This document shows, piece by piece, positions 27,729 to 35,690 of a stretch of 64,000 nucleotides of DNA. The notes under the pieces were generated by a model, which worked only from the letters and a program-made list of their open reading frames with translations, did not search any database and was not told the DNA's origin. The translations under genes and the position numbers were made by a program. Source of the stretch: Caulobacter segnis (GTDB taxonomy: Bacteria; Pseudomonadota; Alphaproteobacteria; Caulobacterales; Caulobacteraceae); the NCBI RefSeq assembly GCF_019931575.1, contig NZ_CP082923.1, forward strand, positions 2,666,001-2,730,000, read 5' to 3'. The number at the start of each line of letters is the position of its first letter. The first letter of the stretch is position 1.

Positions 27729-27965
27729 TTAGGCGGTCTTTTCCGTGATGAACTTCACGGCGTCGCCAACCGTCTGGATGTGCTCGGCGGCGTCGTCCGG
27801 GATTTCGATGTCGAACTCTTCTTCGAACGCCATCACCAGCTCGACGTTGTCGAGGCTGTCGGCGCCCAGGTCGTCGATGAAGGAAGCCTTCTCGGTGACC
27901 TTCTCGGGATCGGCATCCAGGTGTTCGATGACGATCTTACGCACGCGCTCGAGAATGTCGGACAT
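27729..27965 (-). CDS. acpP: Acyl carrier protein
   Basis: The 78-residue acidic carrier that holds fatty acyl chains on a 4'-phosphopantetheine arm. The modified Ser is in [18 protein letters not shown]. Sequence and length are canonical (start [16 protein letters not shown]). AGGGA about nine bases upstream of the ATG serves as ribosome binding site. It has its own terminator at 27644-27692. It is separated from fabG by the atypical methyltransferase gene. Confidence 0.98.
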   Translation of the reverse strand: MSDILERVRKIVIEHLDADPEKVTEKASFIDDLGADSLDNVELVMAFEEEFDIEIPDDAAEHIQTVGDAVKFITEKTA

Positions 27966-28130
27966 TCTGTTCAGTCCCTCTTGGTCAATTTATCGCGGCC
28001 GCAGAAGCCTCTCCCAGAGAGACCACCACGGCTAGTCGGGCCACCGCCTATCACGTTCTTTTTCGGGTGACCAGCGGCGCGATGGCCCGCGATGGGCTCG
28101 CGTAGCCGGCGGTTTCAACGGACAGCGAAG

Positions 28131-29024
28131 TCAAGCACGCTGGAAAACGTAATTGATGTATTCACCATCCCTCTCGCTATCAACAACCTTAAATCCGGTT
28201 CGTTCCGCCAGAACAAAAGGCGACCTGCCCAGCAGGAAGACCGAATGGAAGCGCGTGAAGGCGAAGCAGTAATCGTAGCAGGGCGAGGCGTGCGCCATTC
28301 TACCTTCGGGGCGCAGCAGTTCGTGGAATCGCCGGAACTGCGCCACCGGATCACGGAAATGCTCGATGACGTTGTTCGAAAACAGCCCGTCGAAGCCTCC
28401 GGACACGCCATCCCAGACGGGCGCGCCCAGATCCGTCGTCGCGGAGCTGGAGTTGGGCTCGTGCGCGACGAGGTTCCAGCCCTCGTCCCGCAGGATCGCC
28501 AAGGTCCGATTCCACCCGCCGCCCGCGCCCCAGTCGAGATAGCGCCCGCCCTTGTCCGCACTCAGCGCGCGAAAGGCGCGCAGCTCGTTCTCGGTGGAGT
28601 CGCCCTCCGAATAGCGCGAGTACAGGACCTGGTAGTCGCGAGCGACGAAGGCCTCGTCGAGATCCAGGTACTTCTGGGGACCGAACACGCAGTCGCAGGC
28701 GGGGCAGACATAGCGCTCCAGCCGCCCGCCGCCGAAATAGCAGCGATCCTCGCGAATCTCGAAGCCGTCGCGGCCGGCGGTGTGGCCGCAGACCACGCAG
28801 GTCAACGGCCGATGCGGCAGAATCGCCTCGTAGGCGACGTCGAGGGCGTTCCAGAAGCCCTCGGTGAAGTAGCGCTCGGTCAAGGCGACCTGGGCCTCCA
28901 GGGCGTCCAGGCGGCCCCGTAGCGCCTCTGCGTCCGCCGCCGCGTCGCGCGCGGCGGCTTCCTTCAGGTCGTCCTGATGGCTGGACGGACGTGACCGCCC
29001 AAACCAAGAAGCCCCCGACGGCAT
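28131..29024 (-). CDS. Class I SAM-dependent methyltransferase with N-terminal zinc-ribbon-like cysteines
   Basis: A 297-residue protein. Residues about 15-45 form a charged helix. CVVCGHTAGRDG and VCPACDCVFGP provide four metal-type cysteines. The methyltransferase core has the SAM motif YLDWGAGGGWNRTL, then LFSNNVIEHFRDP (motif with the post-catalytic IEH) and FHELLRPEGRMAHASP. Substrate unknown; similar domain layouts occur in sugar or surface-polymer methyltransferases. It splits the usual fabG-acpP adjacency. Its last 100 or so bases are visibly AT-richer, with codons such as GTT, GAT and AGG that are rare in neighbours, suggesting transfer. Its ATG lies in a hairpin (29023-29049). Confidence 0.8.
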   Translation of the reverse strand: MPSGASWFGRSRPSSHQDDLKEAAARDAAADAEALRGRLDALEAQVALTERYFTEGFWNALDVAYEAILPHRPLTCVVCGHTAGRDGFEIREDRCYFGGGRLERYVCPACDCVFGPQKYLDLDEAFVARDYQVLYSRYSEGDSTENELRAFRALSADKGGRYLDWGAGGGWNRTLAILRDEGWNLVAHEPNSSSATTDLGAPVWDGVSGGFDGLFSNNVIEHFRDPVAQFRRFHELLRPEGRMAHASPCYDYCFAFTRFHSVFLLGRSPFVLAERTGFKVVDSERDGEYINYVFQRA

Positions 29025-29049
29025 GGCGCGCCTCCCTTCGGCGCGCCAT
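29023..29049 (-). promoter_or_regulatory. Hairpin enclosing the RBS and start codon of the methyltransferase
   Basis: A perfect 10-bp stem (arms 29023-29032 and 29040-29049, ATGGCGCGCC/GGCGCGCCAT) with a 7-base loop. On the minus strand the loop and adjacent bases form the purine-rich GAAGGGAGG ribosome binding site, and the 3' arm ends in the methyltransferase ATG. It lies 22 bases after the fabG stop. It could limit translation of the downstream gene or act as a processing or termination hairpin; no U-tract follows. Confidence 0.65.
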
Positions 29050-29070
29050 TCGGCTCGGGGCGCCTCAACT

Positions 29071-29811
29071 TCAGATCATCGCCATGCCGCCGTTCACGTG
29101 CAAGGTCTGACCGGTGACGTAGCCGGCGTCATCGCTGGCCAGGAACACGCAGGCGGCGGCGATGTCGCTGCCCTCGCCCAGCTTGCCGGCGGGAATCGTC
29201 GACAGGATGCCGGCCTTCTGCTGCTCGTTCAGGGCGTCGGTCATCGGGCTGGCGATGAAACCCGGCGCGACGCAGTTGACGGTCACGCCGCGGCTGGCCA
29301 GCTCCTGGGCCAGGGCCTTGGAGAAGCCGATCATGCCGGCCTTGGAGGCGGCGTAGTTGGTCTGGCCGGGATTGCCGGTCACGCCCACGACCGAGGTGAT
29401 GCCGATGATGCGGCCGGCGCGGCGCTTCATCATGCCCTTGGCGGCCGCGCGGGCCAGGCGGAAATAGCCTTCCAGGTTGACCTTGATGACGGTCTCCCAG
29501 TCCTCGTCCTTCATGCGGACGATCAGGCCGTCGCGGGTGATCCCGGCGTTGGCGATGACGATGTCCAGCGGGCTACCCGCGACCTCCTCGGCCTTAGCGA
29601 CGAGGCCGTCGACCTGCTCGGCGTCCGAAAGATTGGCCACGACGGTCGAGGCGCGCTCGCCCAGTTCGGCCTTCAGCTCGGCCAGGGCCGATTCGCGAGT
29701 GCCCGAGAGGACGACGTGGGCGCCTTGGGCGTGCAGGGCGCGGGCGATAGCGCCGCCGATGCCGCCGGTGGCGCCGGTGACGAGGGCGGTCTTGCCGGTC
29801 AGATCGAACAT
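29071..29811 (-). CDS. fabG: 3-oxoacyl-ACP reductase
   Basis: An NADPH-dependent short-chain reductase of the fatty acid cycle. The 246-residue protein starts MFDLTGKTALVTGATGGIGGAI (Rossmann glycine motif). It has NAG at IANAGITRDGLIVRM, catalytic Ser in GITSVVGVTG and YAASKAG with the Tyr-Lys pair, ending VTGQTLHVNGGMAMI as classical FabG does. It follows fabD by 17 bases on the same strand. Confidence 0.97.
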   Translation of the reverse strand: MFDLTGKTALVTGATGGIGGAIARALHAQGAHVVLSGTRESALAELKAELGERASTVVANLSDAEQVDGLVAKAEEVAGSPLDIVIANAGITRDGLIVRMKDEDWETVIKVNLEGYFRLARAAAKGMMKRRAGRIIGITSVVGVTGNPGQTNYAASKAGMIGFSKALAQELASRGVTVNCVAPGFIASPMTDALNEQQKAGILSTIPAGKLGEGSDIAAACVFLASDDAGYVTGQTLHVNGGMAMI

Positions 29812-29828
29812 GTCGGCTTTCCTTGAGA

Positions 29829-30773
29829 TTAGAGCGAGGCCGCGAAGGCTTCGAGATCGGCGGGCGTGTTCAGCGGGGTCGCCTCGGCGTCCGGGGCGAT
29901 GCGCTTGGCCATGCCCGAGAGGACCTTGCCCGCGCCGGCCTCGGCGAAACGCGTGACGCCGCCGTCCGTGGCCAGCCAGGTCATGCTCTCGCGCCAGCGG
30001 ACACGGCCGGTGACCTGCTCGACCAGCAGCTTGCGGATGACGTCCGGATCGTGGACCGGGGCGGCGGTGATGTTGGCGACCAGCGGCGTGCGCGGGGCGA
30101 TGATGGTGGTGCGGGCGAGCGCCTCGGCCATCTCGTCGGCGGCCGGCTGCATCAGCGGGCAGTGGAACGGAGCCGAGACGTTCAGCGGGATGGCGCGCGC
30201 GCCCAACTCCTTGGCCTTCTCGATGGCCCGATCCACGGCGGCCTTGGCGCCCGAGATCACGACATTGCCGTTGTTGTTGTCGTTGGCCACGACGCAGACG
30301 CCGACTTCCGAACCCGCGGCGGCGGCGGCTTCGGCCAGGGCCAGGTCGGTCTTCGGACCAATGAGCGAGGCCATCGCGCCCTCGCCCACTGGCACGGCGC
30401 GCTGCATGGCCTGGCCGCGCAGCTTCAACAGGCGCGCGGTGTCGGCCAGGCTGATGGCGCCGGCGGCGGCCAGGGCCGAGTACTCACCCAGGCTGTGACC
30501 CGCGACGAAGGCGGCCTTGTCGATCCCGACGCCGAAGTCCTTCTCCAGCGTCCGGGTCACGGCCAGGCTGACGGCCATCAGGGCCGGCTGGGCGTTCTCG
30601 GTCAGGGTCAGGTCGCCCTCGGGGCCCTCTTTCATGAGGGCGAACAGCTTCTGGCCCAGGGCGTCGTCGATTTCCTGGAACACTTCGCGGGCGGTTCCGA
30701 AAGCCTCGGCGAGATCGACGCCCATGCCGACCGACTGGCTGCCCTGGCCCGGGAAAATGAAGGCGATGCTCAT
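29829..30773 (-). CDS. fabD: Malonyl-CoA:ACP transacylase
   Basis: Loads malonate from CoA onto ACP. The 314-residue protein starts MSIAFIFPGQGSQSVGMG and has the nucleophile Ser in AGHSLGEYSAL. The Arg of LKLRGQAMQRAVP and the His of NVSAPFHCPLM complete the active site. It heads the minus-strand cluster fabD-fabG-methyltransferase-acpP-(terminator)-fabF-mltG-yicC-gmk. Confidence 0.97.
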   Translation of the reverse strand: MSIAFIFPGQGSQSVGMGVDLAEAFGTAREVFQEIDDALGQKLFALMKEGPEGDLTLTENAQPALMAVSLAVTRTLEKDFGVGIDKAAFVAGHSLGEYSALAAAGAISLADTARLLKLRGQAMQRAVPVGEGAMASLIGPKTDLALAEAAAAAGSEVGVCVVANDNNNGNVVISGAKAAVDRAIEKAKELGARAIPLNVSAPFHCPLMQPAADEMAEALARTTIIAPRTPLVANITAAPVHDPDVIRKLLVEQVTGRVRWRESMTWLATDGGVTRFAEAGAGKVLSGMAKRIAPDAEATPLNTPADLEAFAASL

Positions 30774-30855
30774 GGAAGCCCGCTCCGTCCTTTAGAGATT
30801 CAAGGCCGGGAGGGTTAGGCCAAAGGGCGCGGGGCGGCAAGTCACCCCAGCCCCT

Positions 30856-31335
30856 TCACCCCAGCCAGGGGCCTCCGGGCGGTCCCCAGCCCCAAACCGG
30901 CATCGGCGGCTCGCCCTCCGGCTCGGGAACGCCTTCGGCCGAGTTGATCACCGCCAGACGCGTGCCCCACTCCAGATAGCCAACGAAGGCGGCGCGGAAC
31001 TCCGGATCATCGGGCAGGCCGACCTCGTCGGCGGTGTCTAGCATCAGGGCGATCCAGGCCCTGCGCTGCGCCTCGGTCAGATGCCGGCCCATGTGCTTGC
31101 GGATCATCGCCGCGTGGCCGCCGCCCGCCTCGGTATAGGCCTTGGGCCCGCCGAACACCTCGCCGACGAAGGCCGCCACGTGCTCGGCATGGCTGGGATC
31201 CATGTGGGCGAAGACCGGCGCCAGGACCGGGTCGTTCGGGACCTTGGCGTAGAACGCCGAGAACAGGGCCTTGAACCTTTCGGGGCCGCCGGCCCACTCG
31301 GCCAAGGTCGGTGTCTTGGTTTCGCCTAGCGCCAT
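30856..31335 (-). CDS. Group II truncated haemoglobin
   Basis: A 159-residue globin of the trHbO type. Visible are the FKALFSAFY helix B with Tyr29 (B10) and VFAHMDPSHAEHVAAFVGEVFGGP. The proximal His81 lies in AAMIRKHMGRHL, and AWIALM supplies Trp94 (G8), which defines groups II and III. A proline/glycine-rich C-terminal tail (about 135-159, PVWGWGPPGGPW) is longer than in the core family. Such globins bind O2, NO or peroxide; the role here is unknown. It is divergent from the exported peroxiredoxin gene, which hints at a shared redox theme. Confidence 0.9.
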   Translation of the reverse strand: MALGETKTPTLAEWAGGPERFKALFSAFYAKVPNDPVLAPVFAHMDPSHAEHVAAFVGEVFGGPKAYTEAGGGHAAMIRKHMGRHLTEAQRRAWIALMLDTADEVGLPDDPEFRAAFVGYLEWGTRLAVINSAEGVPEPEGEPPMPVWGWGPPGGPWLG

Positions 31336-31450
31336 GTCTTCCTCCCGCCCGTCGCAAGCGCAGGTAACGACGAAGGTAGCGGTTTGGAAGATGGAAGAAT
31401 GGGGTTATCCAAGACGCGACTGTAAAACATCCCTCCCGCAGGAGCTTTTG

Positions 31451-31990
31451 ATGTCCCGTCTGCTCGCCGGTATCGCAGCGGCCGCCCTGACCCTGGCCGC
31501 CACCTCGCCCGCCCTCGCCGCCCTGAAGGTCGGCGACAAGGCGCCCGACTTCTCCGCCAAGGCCGCCCTGGCCGGCAAGGACTTCGACTTCAAGCTCTCC
31601 AAGGCCCTGAAGAAGGGACCGGTGGTGCTGTACTTCTTCCCCGCCGCCTACACGGCCGGCTGCACGGCCGAGGCCCACGAGTTCGCCGAGGCCACGCCCG
31701 AGTTCGAGAAGCTGGGCGCCACGGTGATCGGGGTGACGGCCGGCAATGTCGACCGCATCAAGGACTTCTCCAAGGAGCACTGCCGCGACAAGTTCGCGGT
31801 CGCCGCCGCCGATGCGGCCCTGGTCAAGAGCTACGACGTCGTGCTGTCGATGAAGCCGGAGTGGTCTAACCGCACGTCCTACGTGATCGCTCCGGACCAC
31901 AAGATCCTGCTCTCGTACACCGACGGCAACTTCCAGGGCCACGTCACCCAGACCATGGACGCGGTGAAAGCCTACAAGGCCAAGAAGTAA
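31451..31990 (+). CDS. Exported BCP/AhpC-type peroxiredoxin
   Basis: A 179-residue thiol peroxidase with a clear signal peptide (residues 1-23, ending SPALA-A), so it should act in the periplasm. The thioredoxin-fold core has GDKAPDFSAKA and the peroxidatic motif PAAYTAGC with Cys71. The only other cysteine is Cys111 in KEHCRDKF, far from the usual +5 resolving position of BCP. ATG 31451 has AGGAG seven bases upstream and is preferred to the upstream frame start at 31271, which overlaps the globin's 5' region. A conserved Arg in the usual place (SNRTSYVIAPD) supports activity. Confidence 0.9.
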   Translation: MSRLLAGIAAAALTLAATSPALAALKVGDKAPDFSAKAALAGKDFDFKLSKALKKGPVVLYFFPAAYTAGCTAEAHEFAEATPEFEKLGATVIGVTAGNVDRIKDFSKEHCRDKFAVAAADAALVKSYDVVLSMKPEWSNRTSYVIAPDHKILLSYTDGNFQGHVTQTMDAVKAYKAKK

Positions 31991-32059
31991 CGAGCCTTTT
32001 GCGGTTTCGGCCAGCCGCGCGGGTTGAGGCTCGCGCGCGCTGGAGGAGATGATCGGCCC

Positions 32060-33184
32060 ATGCCTTCTCCAGCGACCGATCCAGCCCAACTCGAACTGGC
32101 GATCCGCGGCGTGGCCGTCGGCGCCTTCGCCGCCACGGGCGTGTCCCTGGCCGCCAGCCGCAAGATGACGCCCACCCGCTGGGTCGGCGTGCTGATGATG
32201 GTCTGCGCCATCGCCCACGTCTTCGAGAGCCACTTCTATTACACCGAGGGCCGGCATTTCAGCCAGGTGACCTGGGCGCTGGCCGCGTCGGCGGCGGGCG
32301 TCTTCTGGCTGTTCTGCTCGGTGCTGTTCGAGGACGAGCCGAGGATCCCGGCCTGGCGCTACGCGATTCCCGGCGCGGCGCTGACCCTATGGCTGATCGG
32401 GGCGGTGCTGCCGGCCTCGCCAGTCCGCGCCGCCGTCTGGTGGTCGTTCGCGGCCTATTCGCTGGTCCTGCATATCCACGTCATGCTGATGGCCTGGCGC
32501 GGCTGGCGTATCGACCTCGTCGAGCGCCGCCGGCACCTGCGCGCGCCGATCGCGGCCGCGGCCACGGGCTACATGTTCATCCAGACCCTGTGCGATTTCG
32601 GCCTCGGCCACGGCCCGGTGCTGCCCAGCATGGCCCAGACCGTGACCCTGGCCGTCCTGGGCGTCGGCTCGGCCCTGGCGCTGCTGCGCGCCGAACCGGT
32701 GCTGGTCCAGGCCGCGCCGATCGCCGGCGAGACGCCCGCGCCCAAGCCCGCCGAGACCCTCGACCTCACCCCGGCCGACCGCCTGGTGCTGGCGCGGCTG
32801 GACAAGGCGATGAACGAGAACGAGGTCTGGCGCGGCGAGGACCTGTCGATCGGGACCCTGGCGGCCCTGGTCGGCGCGCCCGAGCACCGGCTGCGCAGGC
32901 TGATCAACGGCACGCTGGGCCACCGCAACTTCGCCGACTACGTCAACGGCCGGCGGATCGCGGCGGCCAAGGTCGCCCTGGCCGATCCCGAACAGGCGCT
33001 GAAGTCGGTCTCGACCATCGCCTATGAACTGGGCTTCGCCTCGCTGGGGCCGTTCAACCGCGCCTTCCGCGCCGCCACCGGCGTCACCCCGACCGCCTGG
33101 CGCCAGAACGTCACCCCGGCCCATCCGCACCTGCGGCTGGTCGAAACCGGCGAAGGCGCGCCGAAAGCCGACAAGCGGGCCTGA
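32060..33184 (+). CDS. Membrane-anchored AraC family regulator
   Basis: A 374-residue protein whose N-terminal half (about residues 10-205) holds six or seven hydrophobic helices. Its C-terminal 100 residues are an AraC double helix-turn-helix (GEDLSIGTLAALVGAPEHRLRRL, then TIAYELGFASLGPFNRAFRAATGVTP). This layout suggests direct sensing in the membrane and DNA binding at its inner face. GGAGGAG lies about ten bases before ATG 32060. A sterol-desaturase-family gene follows 70 bases downstream on the same strand and is a likely target or partner. Confidence 0.9.
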   Translation: MPSPATDPAQLELAIRGVAVGAFAATGVSLAASRKMTPTRWVGVLMMVCAIAHVFESHFYYTEGRHFSQVTWALAASAAGVFWLFCSVLFEDEPRIPAWRYAIPGAALTLWLIGAVLPASPVRAAVWWSFAAYSLVLHIHVMLMAWRGWRIDLVERRRHLRAPIAAAATGYMFIQTLCDFGLGHGPVLPSMAQTVTLAVLGVGSALALLRAEPVLVQAAPIAGETPAPKPAETLDLTPADRLVLARLDKAMNENEVWRGEDLSIGTLAALVGAPEHRLRRLINGTLGHRNFADYVNGRRIAAAKVALADPEQALKSVSTIAYELGFASLGPFNRAFRAATGVTPTAWRQNVTPAHPHLRLVETGEGAPKADKRA

Positions 33185-33254
33185 TTTCGCGAACGGCGCG
33201 ACGGCTGGCGTCCGTCCCTTTGTCCTGGAGCTCTCTCATCACCCGGAGCCCGAG

Positions 33255-34079
33255 ATGTTCGACGCCCTTCTCCCCTTCGCCCGCAGCTGGCTGGACGCCA
33301 TGCAGGTCGATGTCACCCGCTATGTGATCTTCTCGGTCGGCGTCTGGCTGGCCCTATGGGTCGTGCTGGCCGCGCCGCTGGCCGGCCGCAAGATCCGCGA
33401 CAGCCGTCCGGCCGCGCGTCAGCTGCTGATCGAGTTCCTGACTTCGATCCGCTCGATCGCCATCTTCTCCACCGTGGGCCTTCTGACCTTCGCCCTCTTT
33501 CGCGCCGGCTGGCTGCCCGGCCCCTACATCGCCAAGGGCTGGGGGCCGATCTGGTTCTGGGCCAGCCTGGTCCTGATGATCGTCGCCCACGACGCCTGGT
33601 TCTACTGGACGCACCGGTTGATCCACGACCGGCGGCTGTTCCGGACCTTCCACCGCCGCCACCACCGGTCAAACAATCCCTCGCCGTTCACGGCCTACAG
33701 CTTCGACCTGGGCGAGGCCTTCATCAACGGCGTGTTCGTGCCGCTGTGGATGATCCTGGTCCCCACCCAGTGGCCGGTGCTCGGGCTGTTCATGCTGCAC
33801 CAGATCGTCCGCAACACGATCGGCCACTCTGGCTACGAGCTGTTCCCCGCCCGCAATGACGGCCGGCCGCTGATCCCCTGGCTAACGACCGTGACCCACC
33901 ACGACCTGCACCACGCCCAGGCGGGCTGGAACTACGGTCTCTATTTCACCTGGTGGGACAAGCTGATGGGCACCGAGAACCCGGGCTATCTGAAGCGCTT
34001 CGCCGAGGTCACGGCCAAGAAACGGAAAGGCGGCAAGGACCGGGAGCTGGAGACTACCAGCTCGCCTTCACCAGCTTGA
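33255..34079 (+). CDS. Sterol desaturase / fatty acid hydroxylase family protein
   Basis: A 274-residue membrane di-iron enzyme candidate with the three histidine clusters of the family: HRLIHD (after HDAWFYWT), HRRHHRS and HHDLHHA. Helices occupy about residues 20-45, 75-105 and 110-130 plus a later hairpin. Family members hydroxylate or desaturate lipids; the substrate is unknown. ATG 33255 is chosen (MFDALLPFARSW) with GAG-rich sequence before it. It lies downstream of the membrane AraC gene. Its last 26 bases overlap the end of a convergent gene. Confidence 0.92.
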   Translation: MFDALLPFARSWLDAMQVDVTRYVIFSVGVWLALWVVLAAPLAGRKIRDSRPAARQLLIEFLTSIRSIAIFSTVGLLTFALFRAGWLPGPYIAKGWGPIWFWASLVLMIVAHDAWFYWTHRLIHDRRLFRTFHRRHHRSNNPSPFTAYSFDLGEAFINGVFVPLWMILVPTQWPVLGLFMLHQIVRNTIGHSGYELFPARNDGRPLIPWLTTVTHHDLHHAQAGWNYGLYFTWWDKLMGTENPGYLKRFAEVTAKKRKGGKDRELETTSSPSPA

Positions 34080-34728
34080 CCATGGCGCGGGCGTCCTGCA
34101 GCCGCCACTCGTCGCGGGCGTTGACACCCCGGACGTTGGCGGCGCGCAGGCTGACCGTGATCTCGGCGGGGATGTCGAACGGCCGGGTCAGGCTCAGGTC
34201 GACGCCCTCGTCTCCGGTCGAACCGCCGCCGAGCGCGATCGAGCCGATGGGCTTGCCGTCCAGGGTCAGCGACGAGCGGACATTGGCGCGGGTCACCGGG
34301 ATCTTGCCCGGCACGGCGATGGCCTGGCTGGCGTCCATGTCCATCGAGACGCGGACATAGTTGGCGCGCGGCAGGAGACCGAAGCCGAACAGGCGCGACA
34401 TCGACGAGCGCAGCCTGGCCTCGTTCTGGTTCCAGGACGCGCCGAGCGCCATGGACCGCTCGCCCACCCGATCCGCCTCGGGCTTCTTCGACAGGTTCAG
34501 GTCGAAGTCGTAGGTCGGGTTGTCGAGCATGCCCGACGACTTGACCGTCAGGGCGACCTTCTCGCTGTCGGTCGACAGATCCAGCGGCAAGGCGGCCGAA
34601 TAGCCGGTGAAGCGGCCTTCATAGGCCGAGACCGAGGTGACGGGCTTCTGGACAACCTCGGCATGCGCCGACGCGCCGGCGGCGGTCGCCGCCGCGAACA
34701 CCATAAGAAGGCGTGTCGCGATCCCCAT
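34054..34728 (-). CDS. Secreted hypothetical protein
   Basis: A 224-residue protein with a signal peptide ([23 protein letters not shown]). The mature part is beta-rich in appearance, with repeated strands such as EKVALTVKSSG, TYDFDLNLS, NYVRVSMDM and SSLTLDGKPIGSIALGG. It ends RPFDIPAEITVSLRAANVRG...WRLQDARAMVKLV. No family is recognised; an outer-membrane or periplasmic location is likely. The frame extends to 35001 but the upstream part overlaps the rpsF leader and lacks coding character. It ends inside the last codons of the convergent desaturase gene. Confidence 0.72.
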   Translation of the reverse strand: MGIATRLLMVFAAATAAGASAHAEVVQKPVTSVSAYEGRFTGYSAALPLDLSTDSEKVALTVKSSGMLDNPTYDFDLNLSKKPEADRVGERSMALGASWNQNEARLRSSMSRLFGFGLLPRANYVRVSMDMDASQAIAVPGKIPVTRANVRSSLTLDGKPIGSIALGGGSTGDEGVDLSLTRPFDIPAEITVSLRAANVRGVNARDEWRLQDARAMVKLVKASW

Positions 34729-34941
34729 GGTTCGCCTGCTAGCATAACTGGCCGAAGGGATGAACCCCCGCGTCGCGTGAATTGTAAGACCAATCAACGG
34801 CGCGCTCGTCCAGAAGGCAGGGGCCCTCTCGGCTTGCCTTTCCCCCACATCTTCTGTAATAGCGCGCGTTCTCACGGAAGGCGGTCTTGCACGCACCCAT
34901 CCGGGACCGGGGTCCTCCCCGCTCGGCGTGCCGGATCCATC

Positions 34942-34970
34942 GTGGTCGACGGACTTCCGTCGTCGTCCAC
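34942..34970 (+). promoter_or_regulatory. Candidate S6:S18-binding leader hairpin of rpsF
   Basis: In the 271-base gap before rpsF a strong hairpin (arms 34942-34952 and 34960-34970, one T.T mismatch) shows a CCG at 34957-34959 in its apical region, 30 bases before the rpsF ATG. Many bacterial rpsF leaders carry a hairpin with an exposed CCG that binds the S6-S18 dimer for feedback control. The rest of this gap holds no gene that I can see. Confidence 0.45.
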
Positions 34971-34999
34971 GCCGCCTTCCATAACGGAAGAAGGAAAAC

Positions 35000-35380
35000 A
35001 TGGCGTTCTACGAACACGTGGTCATCGCGCGGCAGGACATCTCGCCGCAACAGGCCGAAGCTCTGAACGAGCAACTGAAGACCCTCATCGAAGAGAATGG
35101 CGGCCACATCGCCAAGATCGAGTACTGGGGCCTTCGTAACCTCACCTACCGCATCAAGAAGAACCGCAAGGGCCACTACTCCCTGCTCGCGATCGACGCC
35201 CCGGCGCCGGCCGTGAAGGAAATGGAGCGTCAGCTGCTCATCAACGAAGATGTGCTGCGCTTCATGACCATCCGCGTGGAAGAGCTGGACCTCGAGCTGT
35301 CGCCGGTCCTGGCGCGTCGCGACCGCGGCGATCGTCCGGAACGTCCGCGCGACGACTTCGGCGCTCAGGCGCAAGCGTAA
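35000..35380 (+). CDS. rpsF: 30S ribosomal protein S6
   Basis: A 126-residue ribosomal protein ([22 protein letters not shown], later [17 protein letters not shown]) that pairs with S18 on the 30S platform. AAGGA about six bases upstream of the ATG is a clear ribosome binding site. The C-terminal tail is rich in Arg/Asp ([14 protein letters not shown]), longer than in E. coli as usual in alphaproteobacteria. First gene of rpsF-rpsR-rplI. Codon use is shifted to GAA/CGT as expected for high expression. Confidence 0.98.
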   Translation: MAFYEHVVIARQDISPQQAEALNEQLKTLIEENGGHIAKIEYWGLRNLTYRIKKNRKGHYSLLAIDAPAPAVKEMERQLLINEDVLRFMTIRVEELDLELSPVLARRDRGDRPERPRDDFGAQAQA

Positions 35381-35395
35381 GGGAGACTGAAGATC

Positions 35396-35677
35396 ATGAC
35401 CGATACGACTGCTCCCGAAGCCGGCACCGCGCCGGCCGCCGCCGCTGGCGGCGCTCGCCGCCCGTTCTTCCGTCGCCGCAAGGTTTGCCCGTTCTCGGGC
35501 GCCAACGCGCCGAAGATCGACTACAAGGACGTGAAGCTGCTGCAGCGTTACGTCTCGGAGCGCGGCAAGATCGTTCCGTCGCGCATCACCGCGGTGTCGG
35601 CCAAGAAGCAACGCGAACTGGCCAAGGCCATCAAGCGCGCCCGCTTCCTGGCTCTGCTCCCCTACGTCGTGAAGTAA
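35396..35677 (+). CDS. rpsR: 30S ribosomal protein S18
   Basis: A 93-residue basic protein with an alphaproteobacterial N-terminal extension ([18 protein letters not shown]). The S18 core follows: [31 protein letters not shown] and [23 protein letters not shown] (cited in parts). It binds S6 and 16S rRNA. Located 15 bases after rpsF in the same operon. Confidence 0.98.
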   Translation: MTDTTAPEAGTAPAAAAGGARRPFFRRRKVCPFSGANAPKIDYKDVKLLQRYVSERGKIVPSRITAVSAKKQRELAKAIKRARFLALLPYVVK

Positions 35678-35690
35678 GGGAGACACCACG

